From: Hirsutella rhossiliensis
Lineage: Eukaryota; Ascomycota; Sordariomycetes; Hypocreales; Ophiocordycipitaceae
Length of the DNA: 64,000 nt
Reading direction: 5' to 3'
NCBI RefSeq assembly: GCF_020360975.1
Contig: NW_025408673.1
Coordinates: forward strand, 2,976,001-3,040,000
The translations under genes and the position numbers were made by a program. The notes under the pieces were generated by a model, which worked only from the letters and a program-made list of their open reading frames with translations, ran no database searches and had not been told where the DNA came from. Below, one piece after another: positions 21,395 through 31,710 of the stretch (position 1 is the first letter of the stretch; each line of letters begins with the position of its first letter).

Positions 21395-22705
21395 CCACGT
21401 TCAATTCCATCGCGAACCTCGCCTTCTCCGTTGGGCCCGTGGCCTTCACCTGGCCCCTGCTTCTTGCCCATGGTTGAGCAGGGCGAAGAGCTCCTCGATC
21501 TCCACCGACCCCTCGTCGTCCATGGCACGCTCCGTGGGAGGCACAACGTGCGCCGTCCGCGCCTTCTCCCACGCAGATGGCTCGTTCCGCTCCATGCGAT
21601 CGTACACCGACGACGGCACCCCGTCTATCGGATCTCCCCAGCTCTCCATCTCCGCCGCGTCGATCTCGATCTCGGCGTAGTGGGGATTGTTCCTCTTCAG
21701 CCAGACAAGGGCCCTCTCGACCACCCGCCGCCTCACCGACAAGAGACTCGACAGGTCGCTCGGTGCCGGCTTCTCCGCGCCCTGCCACGAGACGTGGATC
21801 TCATCCAGTGCTTGCAAAGGGGTGCGGGAGCACTGGTCGCCAGCTCCTGCACATTGTTCGGAAACACTGTGATGTGGCCCTTGACGTGCCTCGGTATCTC
21901 ACGGCCTGCCTCTGGCCGCCCGGAATGCTATACCTCGTGACAAACCCATAACACGAGTTCAGCGAGACGAGCTTCTCTTCGACCGGCGTGAGTCCCTTGA
22001 GCTCATCGGGGAACATGTGCTCGCAGCCAAGGCGAATATGAAGGTGGACGGCCGGCGACAGACTCCCGCGCGCCAGGCATCGGCCACACTCGGCGCACAC
22101 CGACACGGACTCGCCCTCGGGAAAGCAGCTCCGGCATGAGAATGGTGAGCGGCCTCCCTTTGGGACGCAGCTCGACAGCCATCGATCCCATGTGATCTCC
22201 CTCAGCTCCTCTCTCGTACGCTTGCGGTAGCACAGCATGCACGTCCGTATCGGCAACGTGCTCGCATCGTGAAACACCCGGTAAAAGTCTCGCACCGTCG
22301 ACACCTTCCTCTCGAGCGATATTGGCGTACACCACGTCTGATCGTTAGACAATCTCTCCTTTATGGCAAAGTCTTCCTCCAAAAAGCCCAGCACACTCGC
22401 CAGGTCCTCGGCCTGCAGCTCCCGTCTCCTCTGCCTTCCGATTCCACTTCGAACCTGTTTTGTCGGGCGCTCGTCCCGGCTACGAAGACGGGCTCTCTTC
22501 TCCCGCCTCCTGGGCTGCCTCTGTCCGCTCGGCTCAGCGTCCGCTAGCCCTGCCGCGCCATCGTCCATACCCCGATCTGGTACTCCCTTTACCCGCCAAC
22601 TCCGTCCCCGATGGCGCTTGGGCAAACCCCATGCAATCGATGCTGCTAATTGCTCGCTTCGTCTTGGGTTTTCGAATACCGGCTCCTTGGGCCGGATAGG
22701 TCGAA
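21395..22705 (-). pseudogene. Helitron helicase N-terminal fragment (DUF6570-like), embedded in copia debris
   Basis: The fragment has the N-terminal cysteine-rich part of fungal Helitron proteins: CMLCYRKRTREEL, CRSCFPEGESVSVCAECGRC, HMFPDELKGLTPVEEKLVSL, then (in a shifted frame from 21817) ALDEIHVSWQGAEKP, RALVWLKRNNPHYAEIEID and VPPTERAMDD. The HUH Rep and helicase domains are absent, so it cannot act in rolling-circle transposition. It is fused in frame to copia-2 RT at about 22705, giving one open frame of 488 codons (23267-21801). At about 21395 it joins a copia gag fragment. A one-base shift lies near 21880. Confidence 0.75.
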
Positions 22706-24168
22706 GAAGAAATATTTTGACTGATGTCGTGCTTGCAACGGCAGCATACACATCCTGGACTGCCCAGCTGTCGTGTTCCTCAAAATTCCCACAGACAACC
22801 CAGCGGGCTCTGCCGACCAGTTCTCCTGTCGGAAGTTTCTTCTCGTCGAGAACCCATTTTCCGGGAAGTAGTTTTGCATCGTGGGGTAATTCTTCTAGTG
22901 TCCATACACTTCGATCTTGGAGGTACTTGTACTGCTTGTCAAATGCTGGTTTCCACTTCGTCTCCCAATCTGGGGACACTCGAGCCTTTCTGTATGACTT
23001 AGGAACGGGTAGCCTTTGCAGCGAGTTTGCAAGGCTTTCCGCCTTCATTGCTGTCAAACAAAGTGTTTCTAGACGGTTTATCGGAGAGACTACGTCTGGG
23101 GTAACAAAGCTAAAGCCTGATCTCCCGAATTGCCGCGATGAAGCTTTTGATAGTACCCTGCGGGTCGCTCCGCGTTTTGACGACTCGGTCGAGGTAAACT
23201 CACGACCGGCGTGGTGTAAGTCTCGCTTGTTTCTGGAGGATTGGCCGTTCATCAGCCAGTCCGTCAATTTCCTGGCTGTCTTCGGAGTCTGACAGAGTAT
23301 TCACAGAAGAATCGTGGGATTCATCCAGCTCTTGCGTTATCTCCGGCGTTGGCAGATGATGGTCTTGCGTTTCTTCGATGGACGGACCCTTATCAGTCGT
23401 CCTTCCTCCCGGTTCGATGGTTGACAGCGAATCAGATATTCGCTCAACGATGGTTGCTCCAGCTTCTTCTTCTTGAACTTCGTCGAGAAGCGTAGCTTCG
23501 TACTCAATTGTATCGACTTCTTCGGCGCTTGCCGACTTTTGTGGTTCCTGGGGGAGTTTCTCGTAAAAGCGAACATCACATGCCCGGACGATTCGATTCC
23601 GAGCTGGCACGTAAATGTGGTAAATTTTGCCATGAATGCCTTCCCAGCCAACTAACTTTCCTTCTTCAGCTCTTGGAGCCATCTTCCTGGCCTGTACGCG
23701 CCGTTCTTTCTTGATGTGTACGTATGCAACACAACCAAACGTGCGTAGGTGGCGAATGTAGGGTTTGTGAAGTTCCTCGTTAACTCGGAGAAAACTGGCA
23801 AAGACCTCATGAGGTGAGAGTCCTTGATTAGATTTGCACGGAAGCAGGTTAAGAACTTTGACGACGGATTCTTGAGCATAGGGCCACAAGAATTCCGGAA
23901 GCTTGGAGTGAATCATGATGCATCGAGCGAGCTGTGTGATCTTCGATCCAGCCCTCTCTGTCAATCCATTCTGTCTGGGTGTACCAGGCACGGTCGGTTT
24001 GAGACTGATTCCGTTTGCCCGGGCCCAGGGTATCAACTCTGTTGTCCAGTTGAAAGACACATCATTGTCCATGCCATATTCTTGGACCTGATATCCAGTT
24101 GTTCGTTGAATGTAAGCATCAAAATCTTTCGTAGCTTGAAAGAGCTCATCTTTGTGTCGAAGAAACAT
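22706..24168 (-). pseudogene. pol: Copia-2: integrase core and RT start, internally deleted
   Basis: From 24168 the frame encodes the last part of a copia integrase core (GMDNDVSFNW with the second D, NGLTERAGSK with the E) and a linker rich in E and S. From 23267 the next frame begins RT (WETKWKPAFDKQYKYLQ, LPGKWVLDEKKLPTGELVGRARWVVCG, VYAAVASTTSVKIFL). RT is cut at 22705 by Helitron sequence before its catalytic DD. On the 5' side the integrase follows the LTR (24176-24284) after only seven bases, so gag, protease and the first integrase part are deleted. Confidence 0.85.
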
Positions 24169-24175
24169 ATCCTAT

Positions 24176-24284
24176 TGATATCTCTAGCTACAGAAGGAGT
24201 GGAAGGCTAGGTCTTATATAGACATAGCTGACAAATGTCGACATGATCATAGAACCTTCTAGAGACTACGAGCGTCTTCCAACA
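24176..24284 (-). repeat. Copia-2 LTR (109 bp)
   Basis: On the minus strand it runs TGTTGGAAGA...GAGATATCA, with a TATATAAG promoter box. A second copy in the opposite orientation lies at 26320-26428. It abuts the pogo transposase remnant on its right, where the transposase coding sequence is cut. Confidence 0.85.
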
Positions 24285-26012
24285 TTAACAATCGCAAATT
24301 GACAGCAACGGAAGAGCAGGCGCTCCTTAATCGGATTATTTCACTCGATGGGCGTGGGTTTTCGCCGACCCTTCCATTCGTACGAAGGATGGCCGATCTA
24401 CTCCTCTCACAACGCGCCCCTGGGTCGTCAGTAGGGAAGAACTGGCTCACGCGCTTCGTACAGCGCCACGACGCACTTATGTCGAAATACCTACGAAAAT
24501 ACGACTACCAACGGGCGTAATGCGAAGACCCAGAGGAAATCGGCAAGTGGTTTAGCCTCGTACGAGCGACAATTGCGAAATATGGTATTGCAGCAGAGGA
24601 CATCTACAACTTTGACGAAACGGGATTTCAGATGGGGTGATCGCAACTGCCAAGGTCGTCACACAAACAAAGCCGTCGACGTCAAAGCACCCAACAGCGA
24701 TTCGTACCAAGTCAGGTCGCCCAAAGGTCGTCCAACCAGGAGATCGGAATTGGGTAACGGTCATCGAAGGAGTCAATGTCACTGGCTGGGCCTTGCCGTC
24801 TACGATCATCTTCGAAGGCAAAGTCCACCAATCGACCTGGTACCGGACAGGAATCCCGCCCAATTGGGTCATTGGTGTCAGTGAGAATGGCTGGACGAAC
24901 AACGAACTTGGGTTTAAGTGGTCGACGGAGGTCTTCGACAAGCACTCACGCGGTCGCGCGGTCGGGAAGTATCGACTTCTCCTTCTTGACGGTCACGGCA
25001 GCCATTTTACTCAGAGTTCGATGACTTCTGCAAGAAGAATTCAATCATCTGGCTTTTCTATCCACCACACTCAACGCATCTTTTGCAAGCTCTCGATTTT
25101 GGATGCTTTTCAGCGCTCAAAAACTCATACGGTCGGCTTGTCCAAGAGAAGGTAGAACTGGGGACTTTTCGCATCGACAAAACAGACTTTCTAGTCCTCT
25201 ATCACCAAGCCCATCGGATAACATTTACAGAGAAGACAATTAAGAATGCATTTGAGGCTGTCGGAATTGTCCCGTACAATCCACAGAAGGTCCTTTCCCG
25301 ACTGAATGTCAGGACACCAAGTCCTCTACTTCAGCCAACTACCCTCGACCCCTGTCACGCGCCTAAAGTGCTTGACCACGGTAGATGGCTGGTTGATTCC
25401 AACCACTGGCTGGAGTGACTTTTCCAGGGAAAAGCACGGGGCTGGGAGGCCTCTCGTGGTTATAAAAGTAGGGTTGCATAGCACCTGATGGAGCTCGTCA
25501 GAGATCAATGAATTGAATGATTGACCCCGTTCCTCACTCTCTGTTTAATTGTGTGCGCCTTACAACCCCCAAGGCTCGGGAAGCCAACGCTTAGCCAAAA
25601 CGCCCCACAACATTACTGAGCTAGAGGCACAAGCCAAGGCTCTTCAGAAACAGGTCGTACGAGGGCAGCGCATGAATAAGCCAGCCCAACCGACCAGGCA
25701 GTGCGTTACTTGGTCAAGGGATGCCAAATGGCGATGCACGGCGCAGCCCTTCTTTCGGAGGAAAATGAGCGACTCCGAAGCGAAAACCAAAGGCAGAGGA
25801 GAAAGAGGGATATGCGACGCTCATATGTAGCTCATGGGGGTGTTCTAGCGGTGGAGAAAGGTCTTCGGCTTGCAGAAGAGAGGGCGAATGGCGTCGAGGG
25901 GTCAGGGGCGCGGTCTGGCGCGACCAGGAAAACCGGCGCACAACGGCTCTGCAGTATGTGTCGCGAAGAACGGCCCATGGTCGAGTCAACCAGGTCACCC
26001 ATGGGTAGCTAG
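24285..26012 (+). pseudogene. Decayed pogo/Fot1-type transposase, N-terminus lost
   Basis: This is a DDE transposase of the Tc1/mariner superfamily, pogo branch. The CENP-B type DNA-binding helix region is at 24299-24520 (LTATEEQALLNRIISLD to WLTRFVQRH). Next come DIYNFDETGF (first D), LLLLDGHGSH (second D, near 24985) and LLQALDFGCFSALK-like sequence (third acidic residue region, near 25080-25125). A coiled-coil tail ends near 26012 (AALLSEENERLRSEN, CSMCREERP). The start is cut by the copia-2 LTR at 24284, removing the psq helix-turn-helix. A TAA at 24518-24520 and several frame changes break it. The stop could be a C-to-T change of CAA. Confidence 0.8.
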
Positions 26013-26319
26013 GGCAGCAAGGGAGCTGATAACCAGGTCTGAACGAGGAGGCTGGAAAGCTCCTCTTAAAAGACTGGAACATCTCAGTCGAGAGGCTGGG
26101 AACCCCAGGTCCCCAGCCTCCTGAACACATTACCTTTACTACGAAAGAGGGATATAAATAGGGCTTGGGTTTAGGGCAGAAAGGAGGAGAACAGAGACAC
26201 GGAATACAATATGACCTTTCTGCTGACTTTCTTGAGAGTATGTGCAAATTGCCCGGGCATAATGTCAGATCATGCCCGGGAATTAAGGATTCCATTAATG
26301 TAATTATTTAGTTGATTAT
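26013..26319. repeat. LTR- or promoter-like stretch with TATAAATA and a GCCCGGGC hairpin
   Basis: GGGATATAAATAGGG at about 26149-26163 and GAATACAATATG resemble the promoter region of LTR-A. Further right GCCCGGGCAT and ATGCCCGGG form an inverted repeat around 26253-26280. Borders and TSD were not found, so the identity as a degraded LTR is an inference. No gene is seen. Confidence 0.35.
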
Positions 26320-26428
26320 TGTTGGAAGAGACTCGTAGTCTCTAGAAGGTTCTATGATCATGTCGACATTTGTCAGCTATGTCTATATAAGACCTAGCCT
26401 TCCACTCCTTCTGTAGCTAGAGATATCA
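26320..26428 (+). repeat. Solo copy of the copia-2 LTR, inverted relative to 24176-24284
   Basis: TGTTGGAAGA...GAGATATCA, 109 bp, almost identical to the complement of 24176-24284. The flanks ATTAT and TACCA do not match, so it may be a recombination product and not a simple insertion. Confidence 0.8.
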
Positions 26429-26452
26429 TACCAGACCATTCCGATCACTGCA
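26429..26452. repeat. Terminus shared with the GGTA-rich repeat at 2363-2485
   Basis: CCAGACCATTCCGATCACTG matches the right end of the repeat at 2363-2485 with one mismatch. It is cut on its left by the LTR. It looks like the last 23 bases of a hAT-type MITE. Confidence 0.45.
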
Positions 26453-27039
26453 CCACGGGTCCTAGAGAGGTATCTCCGTATAAATACCCCTTCAATGTCG
26501 CACAGACAGATAGAAAACATGCATCATCATTTGGACTCAATTGTGCCTGCCCTTATCCTTCCGCCCGCGCTCTCAGCTTGCTGAGAACTACCGGTACTTT
26601 ATTGTCATATTATTAGCAACACTGAATCGGTCTTCCTTTAAAAGGGAAGGAAATGTCTAGACATAAGAATAGCTGCCTAGAATAATTACTCAGCTGCCTA
26701 AGATAAATTCCTAGATCTAAGACTAGTTGTCTAGAATAATACCCTGCTGCCTAGAGGGATCGAACGAACAGGGTTCAAAGCCACTCCACGAATATCCACA
26801 TATGGACTCACATGTGGATCCACATCAAATCCACTCCACTCCACAAGACCCTGGCCACATGTGTAGTAGTAGTAGTAGTATTGATTACCGTCTGGGACAT
26901 CCCTATAAGGGCAAAAGACGTGCTAGGCTAGAGAAGACTAGATACATAGAATATCCCGAGTACCTGGACTAAGGACCGTGTGTAGCACCTAACCACTCCA
27001 TCTAGCAATTCTGAGGCTCTGAGGCCGGTCGGAAATTCA

Positions 27040-27400
27040 GGGCCCTTCCCCGTCAGCGGGTTCCAGGCACGGCAGTGAAGCCGTAATAGTAGTCAGTCTT
27101 TGGCCGAGGCCGGGTGACTGAGAAAGCCCACGAAGTCATGGGCCGGCCGCAAGCCCTCGAGGAGGGCCTACGGGCAGAAAGAAAAAGAAAAGGAAGCAGA
27201 GAGTGTAGCAATGTTAGTCGGGGATTCGCCCCGATGGCGATTGTCTTCTCCCGCAGGAGCGTTCGATCCGGGGCCACTTCGTGGTTATGACAGTCGGCGA
27301 AGTCCCCGTGCCTGCTCCTCGTAGCAAGCAGGTGGTGGAGGTGTTGTCGATTGGTGTGCAGCTCCGGGGACACCGGGTGAGGCCTTGAGCTCTAGGCTCT
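27040..27400 (-). pseudogene. 3' fragment of a Tad-like LINE ORF2
   Basis: On the minus strand the codons resemble the C-terminus of the LINE at 45890-52158 (HHLLATRSRHGDFADCHNHE beside HNLLAARTHHGDFADYHERF). The CCCGTCAGCGGG-TTCCAGGCA motif near 27048 matches the LINE 3' region at 46480. It has many frame changes, so it is an old relic within the hAT-type element. Confidence 0.65.
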
Positions 27401-27429
27401 TGTAGCTCCTCAGGGCCCCGCGGCCCACC

Positions 27430-27730
27430 AGTCCAGAGGAAGTCGTGGCCGCTGAAAGGCCGCAAGGCGGCAAAGTTCGGAGCCGCGAGACGGCAGAAGG
27501 AGGCAGAGCCGCAAGGCGGCAGAAGGCGAGGCCAGCCAGTAAAGGCGGCAGAGGGTGCGAGGCAGCGCGAGGCGTGCCAGGAAGGGCGAGAAGAAGTTGG
27601 GCCGCGAGGCGGCAGAAGAGGTCGGGGCCGCGAGGCGGCAGAAGTCGAGGCCAGCCAGTAAAGGCGGCAGAAGAAGGCGATGCCGCGAGGCGGCAGAAGG
27701 CGAGGCAGCGCGAGGCATGCCGTTATTCGA
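27430..27730. repeat. Degenerate GCGGCAGAAG tandem tract
   Basis: About 300 bp are built of variants of GCCGCGAGGCGGCAGAAG, with the longer word GGCCAGCCAGTAAAGGCGGCAG occurring twice (about 27530 and 27650). ORFs across it are repeat-driven and not taken as genes. Confidence 0.7.
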
Positions 27731-28062
27731 GACCAGCTTCCCAAGAGGAGACGAACTCTCCAAAGTCTGCCTTTTGGTGCTTGCTAGAGCCCCGTTAGGG
27801 CTAGAGAGGCAGAAGCATGGTCGGGTGACCTGAAAATAATTATCCACTAACAGGCTGCTAACAGCCCGCAGAAGAGAAGAATTTTTACAGGGGAGAGTTG
27901 CCTGGCCACATGTGGAAACCGTGGAAATCGTGGAAATTGCGGATACCCTTCAACAAGAGCTGAGGTTACTAAGCAGCCTCCACCCGTACCCGTTGGCGGG
28001 GCCCTTCGGGAGCCACTAAGGGGACAAGCCCCTTAGTTGGTGAGCTAATGTGTGGACGCTGT

Positions 28063-28131
28063 CGCGAAGACCATTGCGCCACGCAGGCAAAAGTGGAACG
28101 CGCTCCGACAGGTGCGCTGCAATTGACACAT
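28063..28131 (-). repeat. Dispersed 70-bp repeat (copy 1) with pol III A-box-like motif
   Basis: Read on the minus strand: TTGCAGCGCACCTGTCGGAG, GCGTTCCACTTTTGCCTGCG, then TGGCGCAATGGTCTTCGC. Copies occur at 42904-42973 and 58484-58556. TGGCGCAATGG fits the tRNA A box. It may be a SINE piece or part of the pogo-type element end. Confidence 0.55.
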
Positions 28132-28465
28132 ATATCTGACAACCGCGTTTTTCCGACAGACGCGCCCCGAACCCGTGCACGCGGTTTATGCAGGCAATTG
28201 CGTGCAAAAGTCAGCCCACGCATTCCACGCCTGTCTAGGCCTAATAAAAATTGGTGCATCGTGTACAGCGATTAAATCATGGTATATGAAGCAATTGATT
28301 ATCTGGATTCCAAGTGTTGTGCGCAGTTGCATGGCGTTGAGGCATGCATGTGTTGCTGTTGAAACGTGTGGCCGCCCTCTTTTGCCCCATTTGACCCCTA
28401 TACCTACACTCTCCCTTTATCCTCACTAGATTAGCTATTTAGCCAATTTATATATCAATTAGATC

Positions 28466-29708
28466 TTAAATCGATGCCCTTTCAATATAGCTGTCTCGAA
28501 TAATAGCCTCAAGTCTCTTCCAACCTGGCTCGCGTGGCGTAGGCGTGCCCGGCGGCGACGATGACAGCGAGGGCTCCGTAAGTGGCGGCGATGACGATGG
28601 TGCTCGTTGTGGCAGCGGCGGCTGTTGTGACGATGTGATAATCTCAATAGACCCCTCTCTCTCAATATGAGGCCATTGAATTGACTGCAACGGTCTTTCT
28701 GATGCGCAAGCTGCGGCCACAGCCGCTTGCTCTGCTGGCGTACCGTCGGCCTTCACGCCAGGGCGCACAAAGCGGCGTGCGGGTTGTGTCTATCGTGAAC
28801 TTGTCTGCCTTGAGGAGGCGTGCATACATCTCTTCGCTTGTCTCGAGGGCAAGATAGTCATCGCTTTTCCCCTTCCAAGCGAGCCACTGTTTGATCGTGA
28901 GTCTTCTTGCCTTGCCATTGATCACTTGGAACTTCTCGTTACGATATTGCTCGAGTAGCTGTTCCCTCTCGCGACGAACCATAGCCTTTAGTTGGCGAAG
29001 CTCCTGACGATGTGACTTCTGGGCTGCGAGCCTCTGGGATGACTCTTGTGACTGACGAATATCCGCAAGGCTGACGCTTGTATAGAAAGTGCCCTCGCTG
29101 GCCTTGACAGCCTTGCCTTTCCGTGTACGGGCACTCATCTAAGTTTGTACTGGTTGACGATGTCTTCAAGCCTCTGGAAGAAGGCCTCGATATAGCAGAC
29201 ATCACTAGCCTCAAATGTCTTCCTAGCTCTTTCTACAGCCTTGATCGTTGTGACCCGAAGTTCTGGATGGGCGTCAATCCAAGCATTGTACCAATGCCTT
29301 CCAGGTGCTCGGGCATTAGGATCACGGCGTTGAAGAAGGTCAGGGCGACAGCCTGGACCTGTTGCCTGTTGCCGGGAAGCCGGAGCGTTGAAGCCACGTA
29401 ACATAAGCGGCGACGGCATCGTCTTCATCGTCAGAAAGAAGTCTTGGTCGGCCAGCCGAACTACGGCGGCCAAGGGCACGCTGTACGGCCTTTTGAACAG
29501 TCGAGGAGGGCACGTTGAAGATAGCTGCAGCCTGCCTAATAGAGACGGGCTTGGCAGACGAGCTACGCGTCTGCCGGCGCCTGCCATACGTGAGGTCGTC
29601 ACGAGAGGTAATGACCAGCATTGCAGCCTTCTCAACGGCGGCGGCGGCGGCTGCGCCGGCGTGGGTACGCATAGTGATGATGGATGTGATGCACAGTCTG
29701 ACTACCAC
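28466..29708 (-). pseudogene. Pogo-type protein lacking the DDE core (DNA-binding part plus tail)
   Basis: From 29708 the frame encodes a psq helix-turn-helix (SIRQAAAIFNVPSSTVQKAV) and then a CENP-B type helix region (RRDPNARAPGRHWYNAWIDA to FFQRLEDIVNQYKL). Directly after, at 29138, a charged coiled-coil tail starts (RQELRQLKAMVRREREQLLE, ARRLTIKQWLAWKGK), followed by a proline/serine-rich end to 28466. The catalytic DDE domain that should lie between them is missing, at a TGA/ATG overlap near 29136. Two other frame changes occur (near 29340 and 28765). It could bind element ends but not cut. Confidence 0.7.
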
Positions 29709-29792
29709 GCGTTACGCGTATTTTTGGTGGGAGCTACGGTCAAGCGCGAGTGTGGTGGGGTGTGCACGGGTTCGGGGCGCGTCCACACATTA

Positions 29793-31710
29793 CCCGTGCC
29801 ACGCCCCACTTTATTTGGAATTCGCAAGCTCCCACCTCCTAAAGTTGGTGCTCACCACCAGTATCCCCACACCACCGGAATACCCAGAATTTCGACTCCC
29901 CGACTTCAGCATCCCTATATCTTAACCAATTCACGATCTCGTCGATAGCCGAAATGGAAGCACGTGTACAAAACGCTCTTCGATATATTGAAAATTTTCC
30001 GGTGCTAAAGTCGCAACCGTAGCGCGAGAATTCGGTGTAACACGTGATCGATTGCGATACCGTCTTCAAGGCCGACCTCCTAAAACTGGCCAGCGAGCTA
30101 GAAATACGAGGCTTTCCGAACCAGAAGAGAAGGCCCTATGTCGCTATATCGATCGTTTGGATAATATAAACCTTGCGGTACGCGTCGAGTTCGTTACTGA
30201 CGCGGCAAACTGTATCTTGCGCGAGCGGTCTAGCCAGCGCGACGCTCCTACCGTGGGGCCAAACTGGACTTCTCGCTTCTTAAAGCGTCACGGCTACTTC
30301 AAAAAGCGCCAAAAAAGGCTTCAAGCAGAGCGCCAAGTCTCCGAGAATCTTACACGAGTTAACCAGTATTTCCAGCATCTTCGGCAGGTTATCCAAGACA
30401 ATGGTATACCTCCTGAGGATATCTGGAATATGGACGAGACTGGTTTTCGCATCGGGGTTGGAAAAGACCAGCTGATTGTGACAAAACGGAGGAGAGCTCA
30501 TTATTTTGGCATTCCTGAGAATAGGAATCCGCTACTGCGATCGAAGCTATCTCGGCGAATGGGAGGTTGTTCCGGCTTTTGATACTCGCTGGCCAGATGC
30601 ACATGGCTTCATGGGATCAAATACCTGAGCTAGATCCTGACACAGTTATTCGACCCACGCCTACTGGTTACTCAAACGACGTGATTAGTCTGGAGTGGCT
30701 CCAGCATTTGACAAGCACTCGGAAAAAAGCTCAAGAAGCTCGAAGCGACTTCTAATTCTTGATGGTCATGGCTCTCACCATACCAGGCAGTTCATTGAAT
30801 ACTGCGACAACCACAATATTATTCCCTTCGGCATGCCGCCTAATCTCACGCATGCACTTCAGCCTTTGGACGTTGTCGTTTTCCAGCCCTAAAGCACTAT
30901 CACGCCAAGGCTTTAGATGTCATGGTTCGAGATGGCCTCGTCAACATAACCAAGCTTGAGTTTCTCTCCTGCATTCAACAAGTACGATTGCATGCTTTCA
31001 AGGAGAGTACTATACGCTCCGCATTTCGCAAGACAGGAATCTTCCCATTCAATCCACAAGTAGTACTTCAATGTTTGGAAGCTCGTCAAGCACGACACCC
31101 ACCTCCTCCCAATTCAGGACCACACTCCTCACCTTTCGAGACACCATTGACTCTACGACAAATAAACAAGGTAGCGGACAAATTAGATCTCGTCCTTGAA
31201 GACGATAAAGCCTGGATCCCGACTTTTCTCACGATCTCAGTCGATTTATTCGAGGATCGCTATCTCTGGCGACTGAGCTCGTGCAGACTAAAAGGACTTG
31301 GGACGAACCAAAATGGCGGAGCGGATCCAAAAACAACGTAAGGCTATGAAGAATATACAGTTACAATCAGGAGGAGTATTGTCAGTGGCCCAAGGACGGG
31401 AAATGGTGCAACAAAGGGAGATGATCAGATTGCTAAAGCAAGGAAGGTAGTAGAAGACGCGGAGAAAAGGCGCATAACGCACGCAAGCGATGGTTTGAGG
31501 AAGCAGCAAAAAGGCACGCCAATGGAGGTTCAGGAAGGTTAGAACGAGTGGAAGTACGCGATTCTGAGCGTGGTACGCGGTGGTTGAAGCGATTCTAGGT
31601 CGGGGAGTCGAAATTCTGGGTATTCCGGTGGTGTGGGGATACTGGTGGTGAGCACCAACTTTAGGAGGTGGGAGCTTGCGAATTCCAAATAAAGTGGGGC
31701 GTGGCACGGG
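29793..31710 (+). mobile_element. Fot1-like Tc1/mariner element (1918 bp) with about 113-bp TIRs and TA TSD
   Basis: The ends start CCCGTGCCACGCCCCACTTT and are inverted copies over 29793-29905 and 31598-31710. TA flanks both sides (29791-29792 and 31711-31712). The length matches Fot1 elements (about 1.9 kb). It carries one transposase gene in the plus direction. It is inserted in the 5' flank of the pogo-type element's gene. Confidence 0.92.
29954..31341 (+). pseudogene. Fot1-like transposase, full length but frameshifted
   Basis: The ATG at 29954 starts a psq-like helix-turn-helix (VQNALRYIEN, then VAREFGVTRDRLRYRL in another frame). The CENP-B type DNA-binding region spans about 30110-30360 (LSEPEEKALCRYIDRL, FLKRHGYFKKRQKRL). 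The DDE core shows WNMDETGF (first D, about 30433), LLILDGHGSH (second D, about 30755) and HALQPLDVVVFQP (third D, about 30860). The C-terminal part runs to about 31341 (FRKTGIFPFNPQVVLQ). One-base shifts occur near 30000, 30530, 30705 and 30890. TIRs are intact, so a related active enzyme could still move it. Confidence 0.88.

Noticed and set aside
21285..21788. 167-codon GC-rich minus-strand ORF
   Set aside because: It is an out-of-frame shadow of the Helitron fragment that runs into the copia Gag start.
27410..27847. Alanine/proline/arginine-rich ORFs on both strands
   Set aside because: They result from the GCGGCAGAAG tandem tract, which is open in several frames at once.
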